Both the position numbers and the translations under genes were made by a program. Of a stretch of 64,000 nucleotides of DNA, positions 32,949 through 42,125 are shown in pieces (within the stretch, counting starts at the first letter, position 1; the number at the start of each line of letters is the position of its first letter). Below the pieces are notes generated by a model. That model saw nothing but the letters and a program-made list of their open reading frames with translations. It was not told the DNA's origin and ran no database searches. The stretch is from Cryobacterium sp. Y11. GTDB taxonomy: Bacteria; Actinomycetota; Actinomycetes; Actinomycetales; Microbacteriaceae. Where the stretch lies: the NCBI RefSeq assembly GCF_002929535.1, contig NZ_PJJO01000061.1:434001-498000 (forward strand), written 5' to 3'.

Positions 32949-34409
32949 ATGACCAACGTAATACCCACATTTGCCGTAGGTTCCGACACCGGACTACGCA
33001 CCTTGGCCGAGAAAGTCTGGGACAAGCACCTTGTCACCAAGGGTGAAGACGGCGCCCCTGACCTGATCTACATCGACCTACACCTGCTGCACGAGGTCAC
33101 CAGCCCGCAGGCCTTTGACGGCTTGCATCTAGCTAACCGGCCGCTGCGTCGGCCCGATTTGACCATCGCGACCGAGGACCACAACACTCCGACCCTCGCG
33201 ATCGACAAGCCCATCGCCGACCGGACCAGCCGCACCCAGATCGAGACTTTGCGTCGTAACTGCGCCGAGTACGGCGTTCGCCTGCACTCACTGGGGGACA
33301 TCGAACAGGGCATCGTGCACGTCGTCGGCCCCCAGCTCGGCCTGACGCAGCCCGGCATTACCGTGGTCTGCGGTGACTCGCACACGTCGACTCACGGCGC
33401 GTTTGGCGCGATGGCCCTCGGCATTGGCACGAGCGAGGTCGAACACGTCATGGCTACCCAGACGCTGCCGCTCAACCCGTTCAAGACGATGGCCATCACC
33501 GTCAACGGCGCCCTGCGCACCGGCGTGACCGCGAAAGACATCATTCTCGCCGTGATCGCCAAGATCGGCACCGGCGGGGGAGCCGGCTACGTGCTCGAAT
33601 ACCGTGGTGAGGCCATTCGCGCGCTCTCCATGGAGGGGCGCATGACCATCTGCAACATGTCGATCGAGGCCGGCGCCCGCGCCGGAATGGTCGCGCCAGA
33701 CCAGGTCACCTACGACTACCTCGAGGGTCGGGCACACGCCCCGCGCGGCGCCGACTGGAACGCTGCGGTCGCTTACTGGCAGACTCTGGCCACCGATGAG
33801 GGCGCAACCTTCGACGCTGAGGTCATCATCGATGCCAACGAACTCGAACCCTTCGTAACCTGGGGCACCAACCCCGGCCAGGGCGTGTCTCTGAGTGGCT
33901 CGGTGCCGAACCCGGCTGAGATCGTTGACGCCAACGAGCGTTCGGCGGCCGAGCGGGCGCTGGAATACATGGACTTGAAGGCCGGAACGCCGATGAAGGA
34001 GATACGGGTCGACACTGTTTTTCTCGGCTCCTGCACGAACAGCCGGATCGAAGACCTGCGGGCCGCCGCCGAGATCATCACGGGCAAAACCAAGGCCGAA
34101 GGGCTGCGCATGATGGTCGTTCCCGGTTCGGCCCGGGTGCGCATCGAAGCCGAAGCCGAGGGACTCGACAAGATCTTCCTGGAGTTCGGCGCCGAATGGC
34201 GCTTCGCCGGCTGTTCAATGTGCCTCGGCATGAACCCCGACCAGCTCGAACCCGGCGAACGCTGCGCCTCGACCAGCAACCGCAACTTCGAAGGCCGTCA
34301 GGGCAAGGGGGGCCGCACCCATCTGGTGTCGCCACTCGTCGCGGCCGCCACGGCTATCCGCGGCACACTCAGCGGCCCGTGGGACCTCGTTCAGGATGGA
34401 GACCAGTAA
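32949..34409 (+). CDS. leuC: 3-isopropylmalate dehydratase, large subunit
   Basis: Fe-S isomerase that converts 2- to 3-isopropylmalate with LeuD. 486 residues from ATG 32949 (AGGA at 32934-32937); a GTG at 32931 inside the same frame overlaps that site. Family segments: [19 protein letters not shown] (two overlapping motifs), [21 protein letters not shown], and the three cluster cysteines in [13 protein letters not shown] and [10 protein letters not shown]. leuD follows after 1 nt. Expression is probably controlled by the leucine leader upstream. Confidence 0.97.
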   Translation: MTNVIPTFAVGSDTGLRTLAEKVWDKHLVTKGEDGAPDLIYIDLHLLHEVTSPQAFDGLHLANRPLRRPDLTIATEDHNTPTLAIDKPIADRTSRTQIETLRRNCAEYGVRLHSLGDIEQGIVHVVGPQLGLTQPGITVVCGDSHTSTHGAFGAMALGIGTSEVEHVMATQTLPLNPFKTMAITVNGALRTGVTAKDIILAVIAKIGTGGGAGYVLEYRGEAIRALSMEGRMTICNMSIEAGARAGMVAPDQVTYDYLEGRAHAPRGADWNAAVAYWQTLATDEGATFDAEVIIDANELEPFVTWGTNPGQGVSLSGSVPNPAEIVDANERSAAERALEYMDLKAGTPMKEIRVDTVFLGSCTNSRIEDLRAAAEIITGKTKAEGLRMMVVPGSARVRIEAEAEGLDKIFLEFGAEWRFAGCSMCLGMNPDQLEPGERCASTSNRNFEGRQGKGGRTHLVSPLVAAATAIRGTLSGPWDLVQDGDQ

Positions 34410-34410
34410 C

Positions 34411-35037
34411 ATGCAGAAATTCACCACCGTCACCGGCATCGCTGTACCGCTGCGCCGTTCCAACGTCGACACCGACCAGATCATCCCGGCCGTGCACCTC
34501 AAGCGGGTTACGCGCACCGGTTTTGAAGATGCCTTGTTTGCGGCTTGGCGCCTCGACCCGGAATTCGTGATCAATAAGAAGGAGTATCAGGGCGGAAGGG
34601 TGCTCATCGCCGGGGCCGACTTCGGCGTCGGCTCCTCGCGTGAGCACGCGGTGTGGGCGTTGCGCGACTACGGTTTCGACGTGGTATTGAGCCCCCGTTT
34701 TGGCGACATTTTTCGCGGCAACTCTGGCAAACAGGGTCTGCTTGCCGGTCAGATCAGCGAAGCGGATGCCGAGACGCTCTGGAACCTCGTCGAGTCAGCC
34801 CCCGGCATCGAGTTGACCGTGGATTTGGTGAGTAAAACGGTGAGTGTCGGCGATCTAACCGTGAATTTTGAAATCGACGATTACACTAAATGGCGGCTAC
34901 TCGAAGGTCTGGATGACATCGGGTTGACCCTGCGTGATGAAGCGCGAATCAGTGAATTCGAAGCGAAACGGGAATCATGGTTGCCACGCACCCTTCCCGC
35001 ACTTTCCCCCGAATCATCTCCTAATAGTTTGCAGTAA
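34411..35037 (+). CDS. leuD: 3-isopropylmalate dehydratase, small subunit
   Basis: 208 residues from ATG 34411, with GGAG 9 nt upstream and only 1 nt after the leuC stop; an in-frame ATG at 34396 lies inside leuC. Swivelling aconitase-type domain: [16 protein letters not shown] at the N-terminus, [17 protein letters not shown] in the middle (about 68-84) and [18 protein letters not shown] after it. It assembles with LeuC to form the active isomerase. Confidence 0.97.
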   Translation: MQKFTTVTGIAVPLRRSNVDTDQIIPAVHLKRVTRTGFEDALFAAWRLDPEFVINKKEYQGGRVLIAGADFGVGSSREHAVWALRDYGFDVVLSPRFGDIFRGNSGKQGLLAGQISEADAETLWNLVESAPGIELTVDLVSKTVSVGDLTVNFEIDDYTKWRLLEGLDDIGLTLRDEARISEFEAKRESWLPRTLPALSPESSPNSLQ

Positions 35038-35074
35038 TTTGCACGGCACTAACTTGTACCAGGACGGGTAATTT

Positions 35075-36511
35075 GTGAGCACTCTCAGCGACACCGACGT
35101 GACCAAGGCAAAGAATTTGAACGATGCGCCGGACCACGGCGAGGCGAACGAGCGGGGCAGCGCTCAAAACCACGGAGCATCCGTTGGTTTGACCGCTGAC
35201 AAGATCACCATCCGCGGCGGGAGCCCGCTGGTCGGCCGGATCGAGGTGAAGGGGGCGAAAAACCTCGTCACCAAGGCCATGGTCGCGGCTCTTCTCGGCG
35301 AGACCCCGAGCGTGCTCAAGGACGTTCCGAACATCAGCGATGTTCGCATCGTTCGCGGTCTGCTCGAGGTGCACGGCGTCAAGGTCACCGAGGGCGACGA
35401 GCCAGGAACGCTCCTTCTCGACCCGGTCAATGTGGAGAGCGCGCACTTCGCCGCCATCGATGCCCACGCCGGTTCCAGCCGCATCCCCATCTTGTTCTGC
35501 GGACCGCTGCTGCACCGGCTCGGCGAGGCGTTCATTCCCGACCTCGGCGGCTGCCGCATCGGCGACCGCCCGATCGACTTTCACCTCGAGGTGCTGCGCA
35601 AATTTGGCGCCGTCGTCGACAAACAGCCCAACGGCATTCGGATGTCGGCGCCGAACGGTCTCAAGGGCGCCAAACTCGAGCTGCCGTACCCGAGCGTCGG
35701 CGCTACCGAGCAGGTGCTGCTCACCGCGGTGCGGGCCGAGGGCCTCACCGAGCTCAAGGGTGCGGCGATCGAGCCCGAGATCATGGACCTCATTAACATT
35801 CTGCAGAAGATGGGCGCCATCATCACGGTCGATACCGACCGGGTGATCCGCATCGAGGGCGTCGAACGCCTGGTGGGTTACAACCACCGCGCACTGTTCG
35901 ACCGCAACGAGGCCGCCAGCTGGGCGGCCGCAGCCCTCGCCACCGACGGTGACATCTTCGTCGGTGGCGCAAGGCAGGCCGAGATGATCACCTTTCTCAA
36001 CGTCTTCCGCAAGGTCGGTGGCGCGTTCGACATCCACGATGACGGCATCCGTTTTTATCACCCCGGCGGCGATCTCAAGCCCGTCATTATCGAAACGGGC
36101 GTTCACCCCGGTTTCATGACGGACTGGCAGCAGCCGCTCGTTATCGCGCTGACCAAGGCACACGGCACGTCCATCGTGCACGAAACGGTGTACGAGCAGC
36201 GGTTCGGCTTCGTTGACGCGCTCGTCGAGATGGGCGCCACCATTCAAATTCACAAGGAATGCCTCGGCGGCCATACGTGCCGATTTGGCCAGCGCAATTT
36301 CAATCACTCCGCCGTCATTACCGGACCGACGAAGCTGCACGGCGCAGACGTCGTCGTGCCAGACTTGCGCGGCGGTTTCAGCCACCTAATCGCGGCGCTT
36401 TCGGCGGATGGCACCTCTACGGTCAGCAATGTGGGAATCATCAGCCGCGGCTACGAGAACTTCATCGGCAAGCTGCGGCTTTTGGGGGCGGACTTCGATC
36501 TCGAAGGATAA
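35075..36511 (+). CDS. murA: UDP-N-acetylglucosamine 1-carboxyvinyltransferase
   Basis: First committed step of peptidoglycan synthesis, transferring enolpyruvate from PEP to UDP-GlcNAc. 478 residues from GTG 35075. The first ~42 residues are a polar extension, then the family start KITIRGGSPLVGRIEVKGAKN (split over the usual KGAKN motif). The active-site loop reads PDLGGCRIGDRP, keeping the catalytic Cys, so fosfomycin sensitivity is expected, unlike mycobacteria where this Cys is Asp. The C-terminal Arg region (VVVPDLRGGFSHLIAALSA) is intact. plsC and gpsA follow closely, joining cell wall and lipid genes. Confidence 0.95.
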   Translation: MSTLSDTDVTKAKNLNDAPDHGEANERGSAQNHGASVGLTADKITIRGGSPLVGRIEVKGAKNLVTKAMVAALLGETPSVLKDVPNISDVRIVRGLLEVHGVKVTEGDEPGTLLLDPVNVESAHFAAIDAHAGSSRIPILFCGPLLHRLGEAFIPDLGGCRIGDRPIDFHLEVLRKFGAVVDKQPNGIRMSAPNGLKGAKLELPYPSVGATEQVLLTAVRAEGLTELKGAAIEPEIMDLINILQKMGAIITVDTDRVIRIEGVERLVGYNHRALFDRNEAASWAAAALATDGDIFVGGARQAEMITFLNVFRKVGGAFDIHDDGIRFYHPGGDLKPVIIETGVHPGFMTDWQQPLVIALTKAHGTSIVHETVYEQRFGFVDALVEMGATIQIHKECLGGHTCRFGQRNFNHSAVITGPTKLHGADVVVPDLRGGFSHLIAALSADGTSTVSNVGIISRGYENFIGKLRLLGADFDLEG

Positions 36512-36518
36512 TAGGCGC

Positions 36519-37307
36519 GTGCCTGATAATAACGACGTTCCCGCCGCCTTCAAGACACCGACCCGAACCCGTTCGGAGAAGAGCCGTCCGAGCGCGTTCT
36601 GGATTCTCGCTGGGCTGATTCTGCCGGTGATGAACGTCGCCGCGCGGTATGAGATCATCGACGCGGACAAGTTTCCCCGCACCGGCGCGTTTGTGTTCGC
36701 GCCAAACCACTACAGCGAAATTGACCCGGTGGTCATGGGCGTCGTGGCTTGGAAATTGGGGCGGATGCCGCGGTTTTTAGCGAAGGAATCAATTTTCACT
36801 ATTCCCGTCATCGGCGCTGTACTGCGCAAATCGGGTCAGATTCCGGTGCAGCGCGGCGGTTCTGTGCGCGGAAGCGAACCGGTGAAAGCCGCCCAGCGCC
36901 TCGTCGACCAGGGCCAGATGGTCGTCGTCTACCCGGAAGGTTCGCTCACCCGTGATCCAGACCTGTGGCCGATGCGCGGCAAGACCGGTGCCGTGCGTAT
37001 CGCGCTCGAGCAGGGGATTCCCATCGTGCCGGCCGCCCACTGGGGTACCCAGCACCTGATGGAACGATATTCCAAGAAGATTCACCCTTTTCCCCGCAAA
37101 ACCATCACCGTGAAAATTGGCGACCCGGTTGATCTCTCGCAATTTCGGGGGCGCAGCCTCGACATGGCAACGCTGAACGAAGCGACAGCGGTTGTGATGG
37201 TGGCTATCACCTCGCTGCTCGAAGATCTGCGCGGCGAAAAAGCGCCGGTCAAGCGCTGGAATCCGGCGGAGCACAACCAGAAAGAGACCGGTCGTTTTGA
37301 AGCCTAG
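36519..37307 (+). CDS. plsC: 1-acyl-sn-glycerol-3-phosphate acyltransferase
   Basis: 262 residues from GTG 36519, with AAGGA about 10 nt upstream; earlier in-frame starts lie in murA. Acyltransferase motifs in order: block I NHYSEID (H-x4-D, about residues 63-68), block II near RFLAKESIF, block III VYPEGSLTRDP (about 142-152) and block IV VPAAHWG. It makes phosphatidic acid from lysophosphatidic acid at the membrane. It overlaps gpsA by 11 nt; GpsA makes the glycerol-3-phosphate backbone used in the same pathway. Confidence 0.94.
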   Translation: MPDNNDVPAAFKTPTRTRSEKSRPSAFWILAGLILPVMNVAARYEIIDADKFPRTGAFVFAPNHYSEIDPVVMGVVAWKLGRMPRFLAKESIFTIPVIGAVLRKSGQIPVQRGGSVRGSEPVKAAQRLVDQGQMVVVYPEGSLTRDPDLWPMRGKTGAVRIALEQGIPIVPAAHWGTQHLMERYSKKIHPFPRKTITVKIGDPVDLSQFRGRSLDMATLNEATAVVMVAITSLLEDLRGEKAPVKRWNPAEHNQKETGRFEA

Positions 37308-38448
37308 AACCCCCCAGCAGCCCAAGATTCAACCAGGCACCCGGGTGGCCGTTTTAGGTGCGGGCAGTTGGGGAACGACATTCGCTAAAATTCTGACGGA
37401 TGGCGGTGCTGACGTCGTTCTGTGGGCTCGCCGCCCCGAATTGGCCAGGGAGATTGCTGAGGCCCGTCGCAACAGCGACTATCTGCCCGGCGTGAACCTG
37501 CCGGTGGGTCTGCGCGCCACGAGCCGCCTCGACCTCGCCCTGGCCGACGCCGAGATGGTGTTCGTCTCGGTGCCGAGCCAGTCCCTGCGGGAGAATTTGA
37601 AGCAGGTCGAAGAGTATCTGGCAGCGAACGCGATTGTCATCTCGCTCATGAAGGGCGTTGAACGCGCGACCGGCATGCGCATGAGCACGGTGATCGAAGA
37701 GGTGCTGCGCATCGACCCCGATCGCATCGCCGCGATCAGCGGTCCCAACCTCGCCCTCGAAATCGCCAAGGAACAGCCCACCGGCGCCGTCGTATCCTCG
37801 TCGAGTCTGGAGACCGCGCAGGCCGTGGCCAAACTCGCCACAAACCGCTACTTTCGCTCCTATGTCAACACCGACGTCATCGGTACCGAGTTCGGTGGCG
37901 TGCTGAAGAACCTTATAGCGGTCGCCATCGGCATCGTCGACGGTGTCGGCTACGGCGAGAACACCAAGGCGTCGATTATTACGCGCGGCCTGGTGGAAAT
38001 GACCGACTTTGCCGTTGCTTATGGTGCCCAGGCAGAGACGTTGGCCGGTTTGGCCGGACTCGGCGACCTCATCGCCACCTGCCAGTCGCCTCTATCGCGC
38101 AACAACACGGCTGGACGGCTGCTCGGCCAGGGCTACAGCATCAACGATGTCGTCACGCAGATGCAGCAGACCACTGAAGGCCTCGCGTCGGTCAAGCCCA
38201 TTCTCGAACTCGCCCGCGCCAAGGGCGTCGAGATGCCCATCGTCGAACAAGTACGTCAGGTTCTCGACGGCACACTCAACCCCCGCGACATTGCGCCGCA
38301 CCTCACAACTGACTCCGGCGAACCGCAGGGCGAAAGGACACTTGACGATGGACAAGCTCACGGTGGTGCTTCTCTTTGGGGGGCGTTCCAGCGAACACTC
38401 GATCAGCTGCGCCACGGCGGGCGGGGTGCTGGCAGCCCTCGACCCTGA
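37297..38448 (+). CDS. gpsA: Glycerol-3-phosphate dehydrogenase [NAD(P)+]
   Basis: 383 residues from TTG 37297, which overlaps the plsC end by 11 nt. The NAD motif VAVLGAGSWGTTFAK is at about residues 17-31, and EFGGVLKNLIAVAIGI and GLAGLGDLIATCQSPLSRN mark the catalytic C-terminal domain. The normal family end comes near IAPHLTTDSGEPQGE. The last ~34 residues are encoded where the frame runs 101 nt into the ddl gene, and they look like out-of-frame translation (TLDQLRHGGRGAGSPRP). Supplies sn-glycerol-3-phosphate for phospholipids. Confidence 0.94.
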   Translation: MKPRTPQQPKIQPGTRVAVLGAGSWGTTFAKILTDGGADVVLWARRPELAREIAEARRNSDYLPGVNLPVGLRATSRLDLALADAEMVFVSVPSQSLRENLKQVEEYLAANAIVISLMKGVERATGMRMSTVIEEVLRIDPDRIAAISGPNLALEIAKEQPTGAVVSSSSLETAQAVAKLATNRYFRSYVNTDVIGTEFGGVLKNLIAVAIGIVDGVGYGENTKASIITRGLVEMTDFAVAYGAQAETLAGLAGLGDLIATCQSPLSRNNTAGRLLGQGYSINDVVTQMQQTTEGLASVKPILELARAKGVEMPIVEQVRQVLDGTLNPRDIAPHLTTDSGEPQGERTLDDGQAHGGASLWGAFQRTLDQLRHGGRGAGSPRP

Positions 38449-39445
38449 AGCGTACACCGTCATTCCGGTCGGAATCACCCATGAGGGCGCGTTCGTACTC
38501 GAAGACAACGACCCGGCCAAGTTCGCCCTCAACTCTTCTGCGTTGCCCGTTGTCGCTGACAACGGCAGCAGGGTGCGCTGGCCGCAGAGTGCGTCGAGCC
38601 GGGAAATGACCGTCGTCGATGCAGCGGGTGAGCGCTCGCTCGGCCCGGTCGACCTCATATTCCCAATTTTGCATGGACCGTTCGGTGAGGACGGCACCAT
38701 TCAGGGCATGCTCGACCTCCTCGGCCTGCCCTATGTCGGGTCGGGAGTGCTCGCATCCGCTTTGGGCATGGATAAGCACTTTGCCAAGAGCGTCTTTCAG
38801 CAGGCGGGACTGCCGGTAGCGCCGTGGCGTACCCTGAGCGCTAGTGACTGGGCGGAAGCCCCGGGAACGGCTTACGCTGCCCTGGAGGAGCTGGGGCTGC
38901 CCGCCTTCGTCAAGCCGGCGCGTGCTGGGTCGAGCGTTGGCGTTAGTCGAGTCTCAACGCCGGATCAGCTGGCCGAGGCGATGACCGTTGGACTCGCCGA
39001 AGACAACAAGGTGTTGATCGAATCCGGGCTCATCGGTCGCGAACTCGAGATTGCCGTGCTACAGGGGCGCCCTGGCGATCCGACGCGCGCCTCCGTGGCC
39101 GGCGAGGTCGTCGTGACCGGCCGCGACTTCTACGATTTTGCCGCGAAGTACCTCGATGCACCCGGTGTCGATTTGGTCTGCCCTGCGCCACTGACTGCCG
39201 AGGAATTAGCCGAGGTTCAGCACTTAGCGATTCGTGCGTTCGAGGCCATTGGCGGAGCCGGACTTGCCCGGGTGGACTTTTTTCTCACGGCGACCGGCTG
39301 GGTCATCAACGAGATCAACACCATGCCCGGTTTCACGAGCATCTCGATGTTCCCGAGCTGCTGGCTGGCCAGCGGCTATACCTATCCGGAGCTGATCGAC
39401 GAACTCATCGCTGTAGCCATGGCCCACGCCCGCCACGGCTCCTGA
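38348..39445 (+). CDS. ddl: D-alanine--D-alanine ligase
   Basis: 365 residues from ATG 38348, with AAAGGA 9 nt upstream; the start is fixed by the family N-terminus KLTVVLLFGGRSSEHSISC. ATP-grasp enzyme that makes D-Ala-D-Ala for peptidoglycan. Motifs: FPILHGPFGEDGTIQGML, VKPARAGSSVGVSRV, and the Mg/ATP site ARVDFFLTATGWVINEINTMPG (in two parts). The 5' end overlaps gpsA by 101 nt in another frame. A repeat element follows the stop. Confidence 0.95.
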   Translation: MDKLTVVLLFGGRSSEHSISCATAGGVLAALDPEAYTVIPVGITHEGAFVLEDNDPAKFALNSSALPVVADNGSRVRWPQSASSREMTVVDAAGERSLGPVDLIFPILHGPFGEDGTIQGMLDLLGLPYVGSGVLASALGMDKHFAKSVFQQAGLPVAPWRTLSASDWAEAPGTAYAALEELGLPAFVKPARAGSSVGVSRVSTPDQLAEAMTVGLAEDNKVLIESGLIGRELEIAVLQGRPGDPTRASVAGEVVVTGRDFYDFAAKYLDAPGVDLVCPAPLTAEELAEVQHLAIRAFEAIGGAGLARVDFFLTATGWVINEINTMPGFTSISMFPSCWLASGYTYPELIDELIAVAMAHARHGS

Positions 39446-39481
39446 GCGCCGAGTCCGCCGGTATGCGTTGGCTTGGACTTC

Positions 39482-39613
39482 GTTACGCGGGAGTTACGCC
39501 AGTGCGCGGGAGCTGTAGCCGGGCCGTAGCTCCCGCGCCACGCGTTTCGCGGGACCTGCGCAGCTACGCGGGGGTTTGGCCTCCCGCGCAGTGGCGTATC
39601 TCCCGCGTAGCGC
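39482..39613. repeat. Composite GC-rich palindromic repeat, copy 1
   Basis: A cluster of CGCGGGA/TCCCGCG half-sites. It contains the shared core TACGCCAGTGCGC (39495-39507), an 11-bp stem GCGCGGGAGCT/AGCTCCCGCGC (39504-39514, 39528-39538) and a second CGCGGG/CCCGCG dyad near 39567-39588. The same elements recur at 52380-52510 and, in reverse, at 59145-59290. It occupies most of the 375-bp gap after ddl, which has no gene. Confidence 0.8.
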
Positions 39614-39738
39614 AAAGTAGAGGCAACCGACCCGTTGCCGCGCTCGGAACCGTGTCATCGCGACGACGTATTGAGGCGTTTTTGCGCTAAAGCTGGCCAT
39701 CGATCGTCGTGATCCAGCCTCGGGGACGCTCCCATTCC

Positions 39739-39790
39739 CGTTGGTCGAGCGTGCCGAGACCCCATCGACCAACGCGACTCGGTCTGCGGA
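39739..39790. repeat. REP-like inverted repeat plus conserved tail, copy 1
   Basis: CGTTGGTCGA (39739-39748) and TCGACCAACG (39765-39774) form a 10-bp dyad related to the one at 3246-3284. The overlapping 39770-39790 (CAACGCGACTC then GGTCTGCGGA) matches 52544-52564 at 19 of 21 positions, so the palindrome cluster, dyad and tail form one composite unit. Confidence 0.72.
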
Positions 39791-39820
39791 ACGCGCCTAC
39801 ACGAGAAACCAGACCAGAGG

Positions 39821-40348
39821 CTACGGAGCGGTCGTGGCCCCGTCGGCAGGCAGCTGCACGTCTTCGGCGCCGATGCACGCTCCGGTCACCGGCACATAAC
39901 CGACCGCGTTGGACACGTCGACGAGCGCCGTTGAACCACTCACGACTTCGGAGTCGATCACGATCTCGATGGCCGGATCGCGACCGTACGTGGTGTATCG
40001 GTACGTCGGAGCCGCGGAGTCGTCTTCGATCCAATCGACTCCGTTGATATTCAGGCACGGCAGCGTCGTTGGTGCCGGTACCGTGACGCCGCAGTGCAAC
40101 AGTACGGCGGCAGGGTCCCCCCAGGCTCCGGTGCTTTGCGCGTTCGTCTCCCGTGACTCCTGATCGGCGACCGTAGACGGCAGATGCACGATGACGTCGG
40201 CGCAGGTCACGTTGGTGGCATCCGGGGCGGCGGTCAGCGGCACGGCGGCGGCGCAGCCGGCGAGCAGCAGCGCACTCGCCAGAACGGTCAGGGCGGCCAC
40301 GGCTGCGCGTCGCGGCACGGAGTATGGGAGCAGGAATCGGTGAGACAT
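39821..40348 (-). CDS. DUF3515-type secreted lipoprotein
   Basis: 175 residues. A signal peptide at about residues 1-32 (basic VPRRAA, hydrophobic LTVLASALLLAG) ends in the lipobox LLAGC, so it should be a lipoprotein anchored to the outer face of the membrane. The mature part is short, with three further Cys residues in CADVIV, LLHCG and PCLNI, and one in GACIG. The mycobacterial counterpart also sits between ddl and thiL, and the order is kept here. Function unknown; the neighbourhood does not decide it. Leaderless start shared with thiL (see promoter). Confidence 0.88.
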   Translation of the reverse strand: MSHRFLLPYSVPRRAAVAALTVLASALLLAGCAAAVPLTAAPDATNVTCADVIVHLPSTVADQESRETNAQSTGAWGDPAAVLLHCGVTVPAPTTLPCLNINGVDWIEDDSAAPTYRYTTYGRDPAIEIVIDSEVVSGSTALVDVSNAVGYVPVTGACIGAEDVQLPADGATTAP

Positions 40349-40355
40349 CGTATTC

Positions 40356-40365
40356 AGGTTACCGT
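40356..40365. promoter_or_regulatory. Overlapping divergent -10 boxes for DUF3515 gene and thiL
   Basis: In a 24-bp gap, TAACCT on the minus strand (40361-40356) lies 7 nt before the DUF3515 ATG, and TACCGT on the plus strand (40360-40365) lies 7 nt before the thiL ATG. The two hexamers share 2 bp. Both messages would be leaderless. Confidence 0.6.
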
Positions 40366-40372
40366 TTCTTAC

Positions 40373-41503
40373 ATGACTACTGCTGCGGATGCCCCGCGTT
40401 CAGACCGCACGCCGTCGCCCACTCCGGAGTCCTCGCTGCGACTGGCCGCGATTGAACTGACGGATACGCCGACGGCTGCGGACACCGCCACGTCCGAACC
40501 AACGACTTCGCCAAGCGAGACTCTCGCAGACCTCAGCGAGGGCGCCGTTCTGGCGCGGATCTTTCCGCGACTGCCGGTGGCAGCCGCCCAACTACTGGGC
40601 CCCGGCGACGACGCAGCCGTCATCGCCGCGCCCGACGGCCGTTTCGTCGTCACGACCGACATGATGATTCAGGGCCCCGACTTTCGCATGGCCTGGTCGA
40701 CACCGCACGATCTGGGTTGGAAGGCTGCCGCGACCAACCTGTCCGATGTGGCCGCTATGGGCGCACGCCCGACCGCCTTGGTCGTCGCGATCGCTGCTCC
40801 GCCGTCGACACCGGTCTCGGTCTTGGAAGGCATCGTGGACGGATTGCGCGATTGCTGTGAGGCCCTAGCTCCCGGCTGCGGAGTAGTCGGCGGCGACCTG
40901 TCGGCTTCCGACGCCCTGACCCTCGCCGTGACGGCGTTCGGCGACCTTGAGGGCCGAGCCCCTGTTGTGCGCTCTGGTGCGCGCGTCGGGGACACTGTGG
41001 CCCTCTCTGGGCGCCTCGGCGATGCCGGAGTCGGCCTTGAGCTGCTGTTTCGCCTCGGCGTCGACGCCAACGGAGTACCCGACATTGACCGTGCCAATGC
41101 TCTCAAGCTCACCCACCCGCGCGAGGTGGCCGCCCAGCTCACCCCCGAGCCGCCGATCGAGAGCGGTCCGATCGCTGCCCTCGCCGGAGCCACAGCCATG
41201 CTCGATGTCTCGGACGGGCTGGCCATCGACGCCGGTCGTATCGCCAGGGCTAGCGGCGTCGCCATCGACTTCGACTCCGCCCGCCTGGGCGATCGCATCG
41301 AGGTGGCTCTCGGCGGCGGCGAAGACCACGGGCTGCTGGCTACCTTTGCGTCCGACGCCGTTCTCCCGGCGAGCTTCCGCCGTCTCGGCACTGTCACCGA
41401 GGCATCCGCTTCTCTCCCGGCCGGATCGATCACGCTCGACGGCGTGCTACACGCTCACGGCGGCTGGGACCCTTACCGTGGCTGGGACGGTGCGGCGGGC
41501 TAG
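40373..41503 (+). CDS. thiL: Thiamine-monophosphate kinase
   Basis: Phosphorylates thiamine monophosphate to thiamine diphosphate, the cofactor used by IlvB among others. 376 residues from ATG 40373, about 50 more than usual: residues 1-55 are Thr/Ser/Pro/Ala-rich without motifs, so a later start is possible, but the -10 box 7 nt before this ATG supports it. Motifs: GPGDDAAVI (about 79-87), VTTDMMIQGPDF, NLSDVAAMGARP, GGDLSASD, MLDVSDGLAID (about 279-289) and GGGEDHGLLA. The stop overlaps the convergent rsmD gene by 4 bp. Confidence 0.93.
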   Translation: MTTAADAPRSDRTPSPTPESSLRLAAIELTDTPTAADTATSEPTTSPSETLADLSEGAVLARIFPRLPVAAAQLLGPGDDAAVIAAPDGRFVVTTDMMIQGPDFRMAWSTPHDLGWKAAATNLSDVAAMGARPTALVVAIAAPPSTPVSVLEGIVDGLRDCCEALAPGCGVVGGDLSASDALTLAVTAFGDLEGRAPVVRSGARVGDTVALSGRLGDAGVGLELLFRLGVDANGVPDIDRANALKLTHPREVAAQLTPEPPIESGPIAALAGATAMLDVSDGLAIDAGRIARASGVAIDFDSARLGDRIEVALGGGEDHGLLATFASDAVLPASFRRLGTVTEASASLPAGSITLDGVLHAHGGWDPYRGWDGAAG

Positions 41504-42075
41504 TTTTGTTCGATGGGGGAGGCGTACCAGACGGTCGTGTCGCCGTACTCCTTGCGACGTTCGAGCGCGAGCTGCGCGCCCCAGTCCGGCTCGGGTGAGC
41601 GCGAGTTGCGCTCAAGCACCACGAGCGCGTCTTCGGCCAGCAGTGGAGCGAGCGCGCTCAAATTGTGCCCGAGCTCGACTTCGCTGAGGTCATAGGGCGG
41701 ATCGATGAACACAACGTCGAAGCCGTCCTTAGTAGCGGCCAAAAACGACTGGACCGCCTGCGATGACACCGCAATCTTCAGTTCGGTGCCTGTCGGCGCT
41801 GAGCGCTGCACGGCTTCGGCGTTCTTACGGCACATGGCCGCGGCTCCATAGCTGTTCTCGACGAGCGTCACCACCCGCGCCCCGCGACTGGCAGCCTCGA
41901 GGCCCAATGCGCCGGAGCCAGCATACAAATCCAACACGCGCATGCCGTACACGGCGTCCCGTGAGTCGAGTGCCGAAAAAATGGCTTCGCGCACCCGGTC
42001 GCTCGTCGGCCGCGTTCCCGATTTTGGAACGGCCAGGGTCACAGAGCCGGCAAACCCGGAAATAATTCGCGTCAT
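41500..42075 (-). CDS. rsmD: 16S rRNA (guanine966-N2)-methyltransferase
   Basis: 191 residues. The N-terminus MTRIISGFAGSVTLAVPKSGTRPTSDRVREAIFS is characteristic (motifs ISG.AG and GTRPTSDRVREA). SAM motif I is VLDLYAGSGALGLEAASRG (about 48-66) and motif IV is VFIDPPYDLSE (DPPY, about 125-135), the amino-group methyltransferase signature. Its start faces recG across 50 bp; TAGGCT lies 9 nt before the ATG. Converges on thiL with a 4-bp overlap of the ends. Confidence 0.94.
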   Translation of the reverse strand: MTRIISGFAGSVTLAVPKSGTRPTSDRVREAIFSALDSRDAVYGMRVLDLYAGSGALGLEAASRGARVVTLVENSYGAAAMCRKNAEAVQRSAPTGTELKIAVSSQAVQSFLAATKDGFDVVFIDPPYDLSEVELGHNLSALAPLLAEDALVVLERNSRSPEPDWGAQLALERRKEYGDTTVWYASPIEQN

Positions 42076-42084
42076 AACTCTTTG

Positions 42085-42119
42085 AGCCTAGCTGCCCTGT
42101 CGGAGGCTCGGTTTACGAT
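42085..42119. promoter_or_regulatory. Divergent leaderless -10 boxes for rsmD and recG
   Basis: Minus strand: TAGGCT (42090-42085) lies 9 nt before the rsmD ATG. Plus strand: TACGAT (42114-42119) lies 6 nt before the recG ATG. The gap between the genes is 50 bp, and neither start has a ribosome binding site. Confidence 0.55.
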
Positions 42120-42125
42120 GGAATT

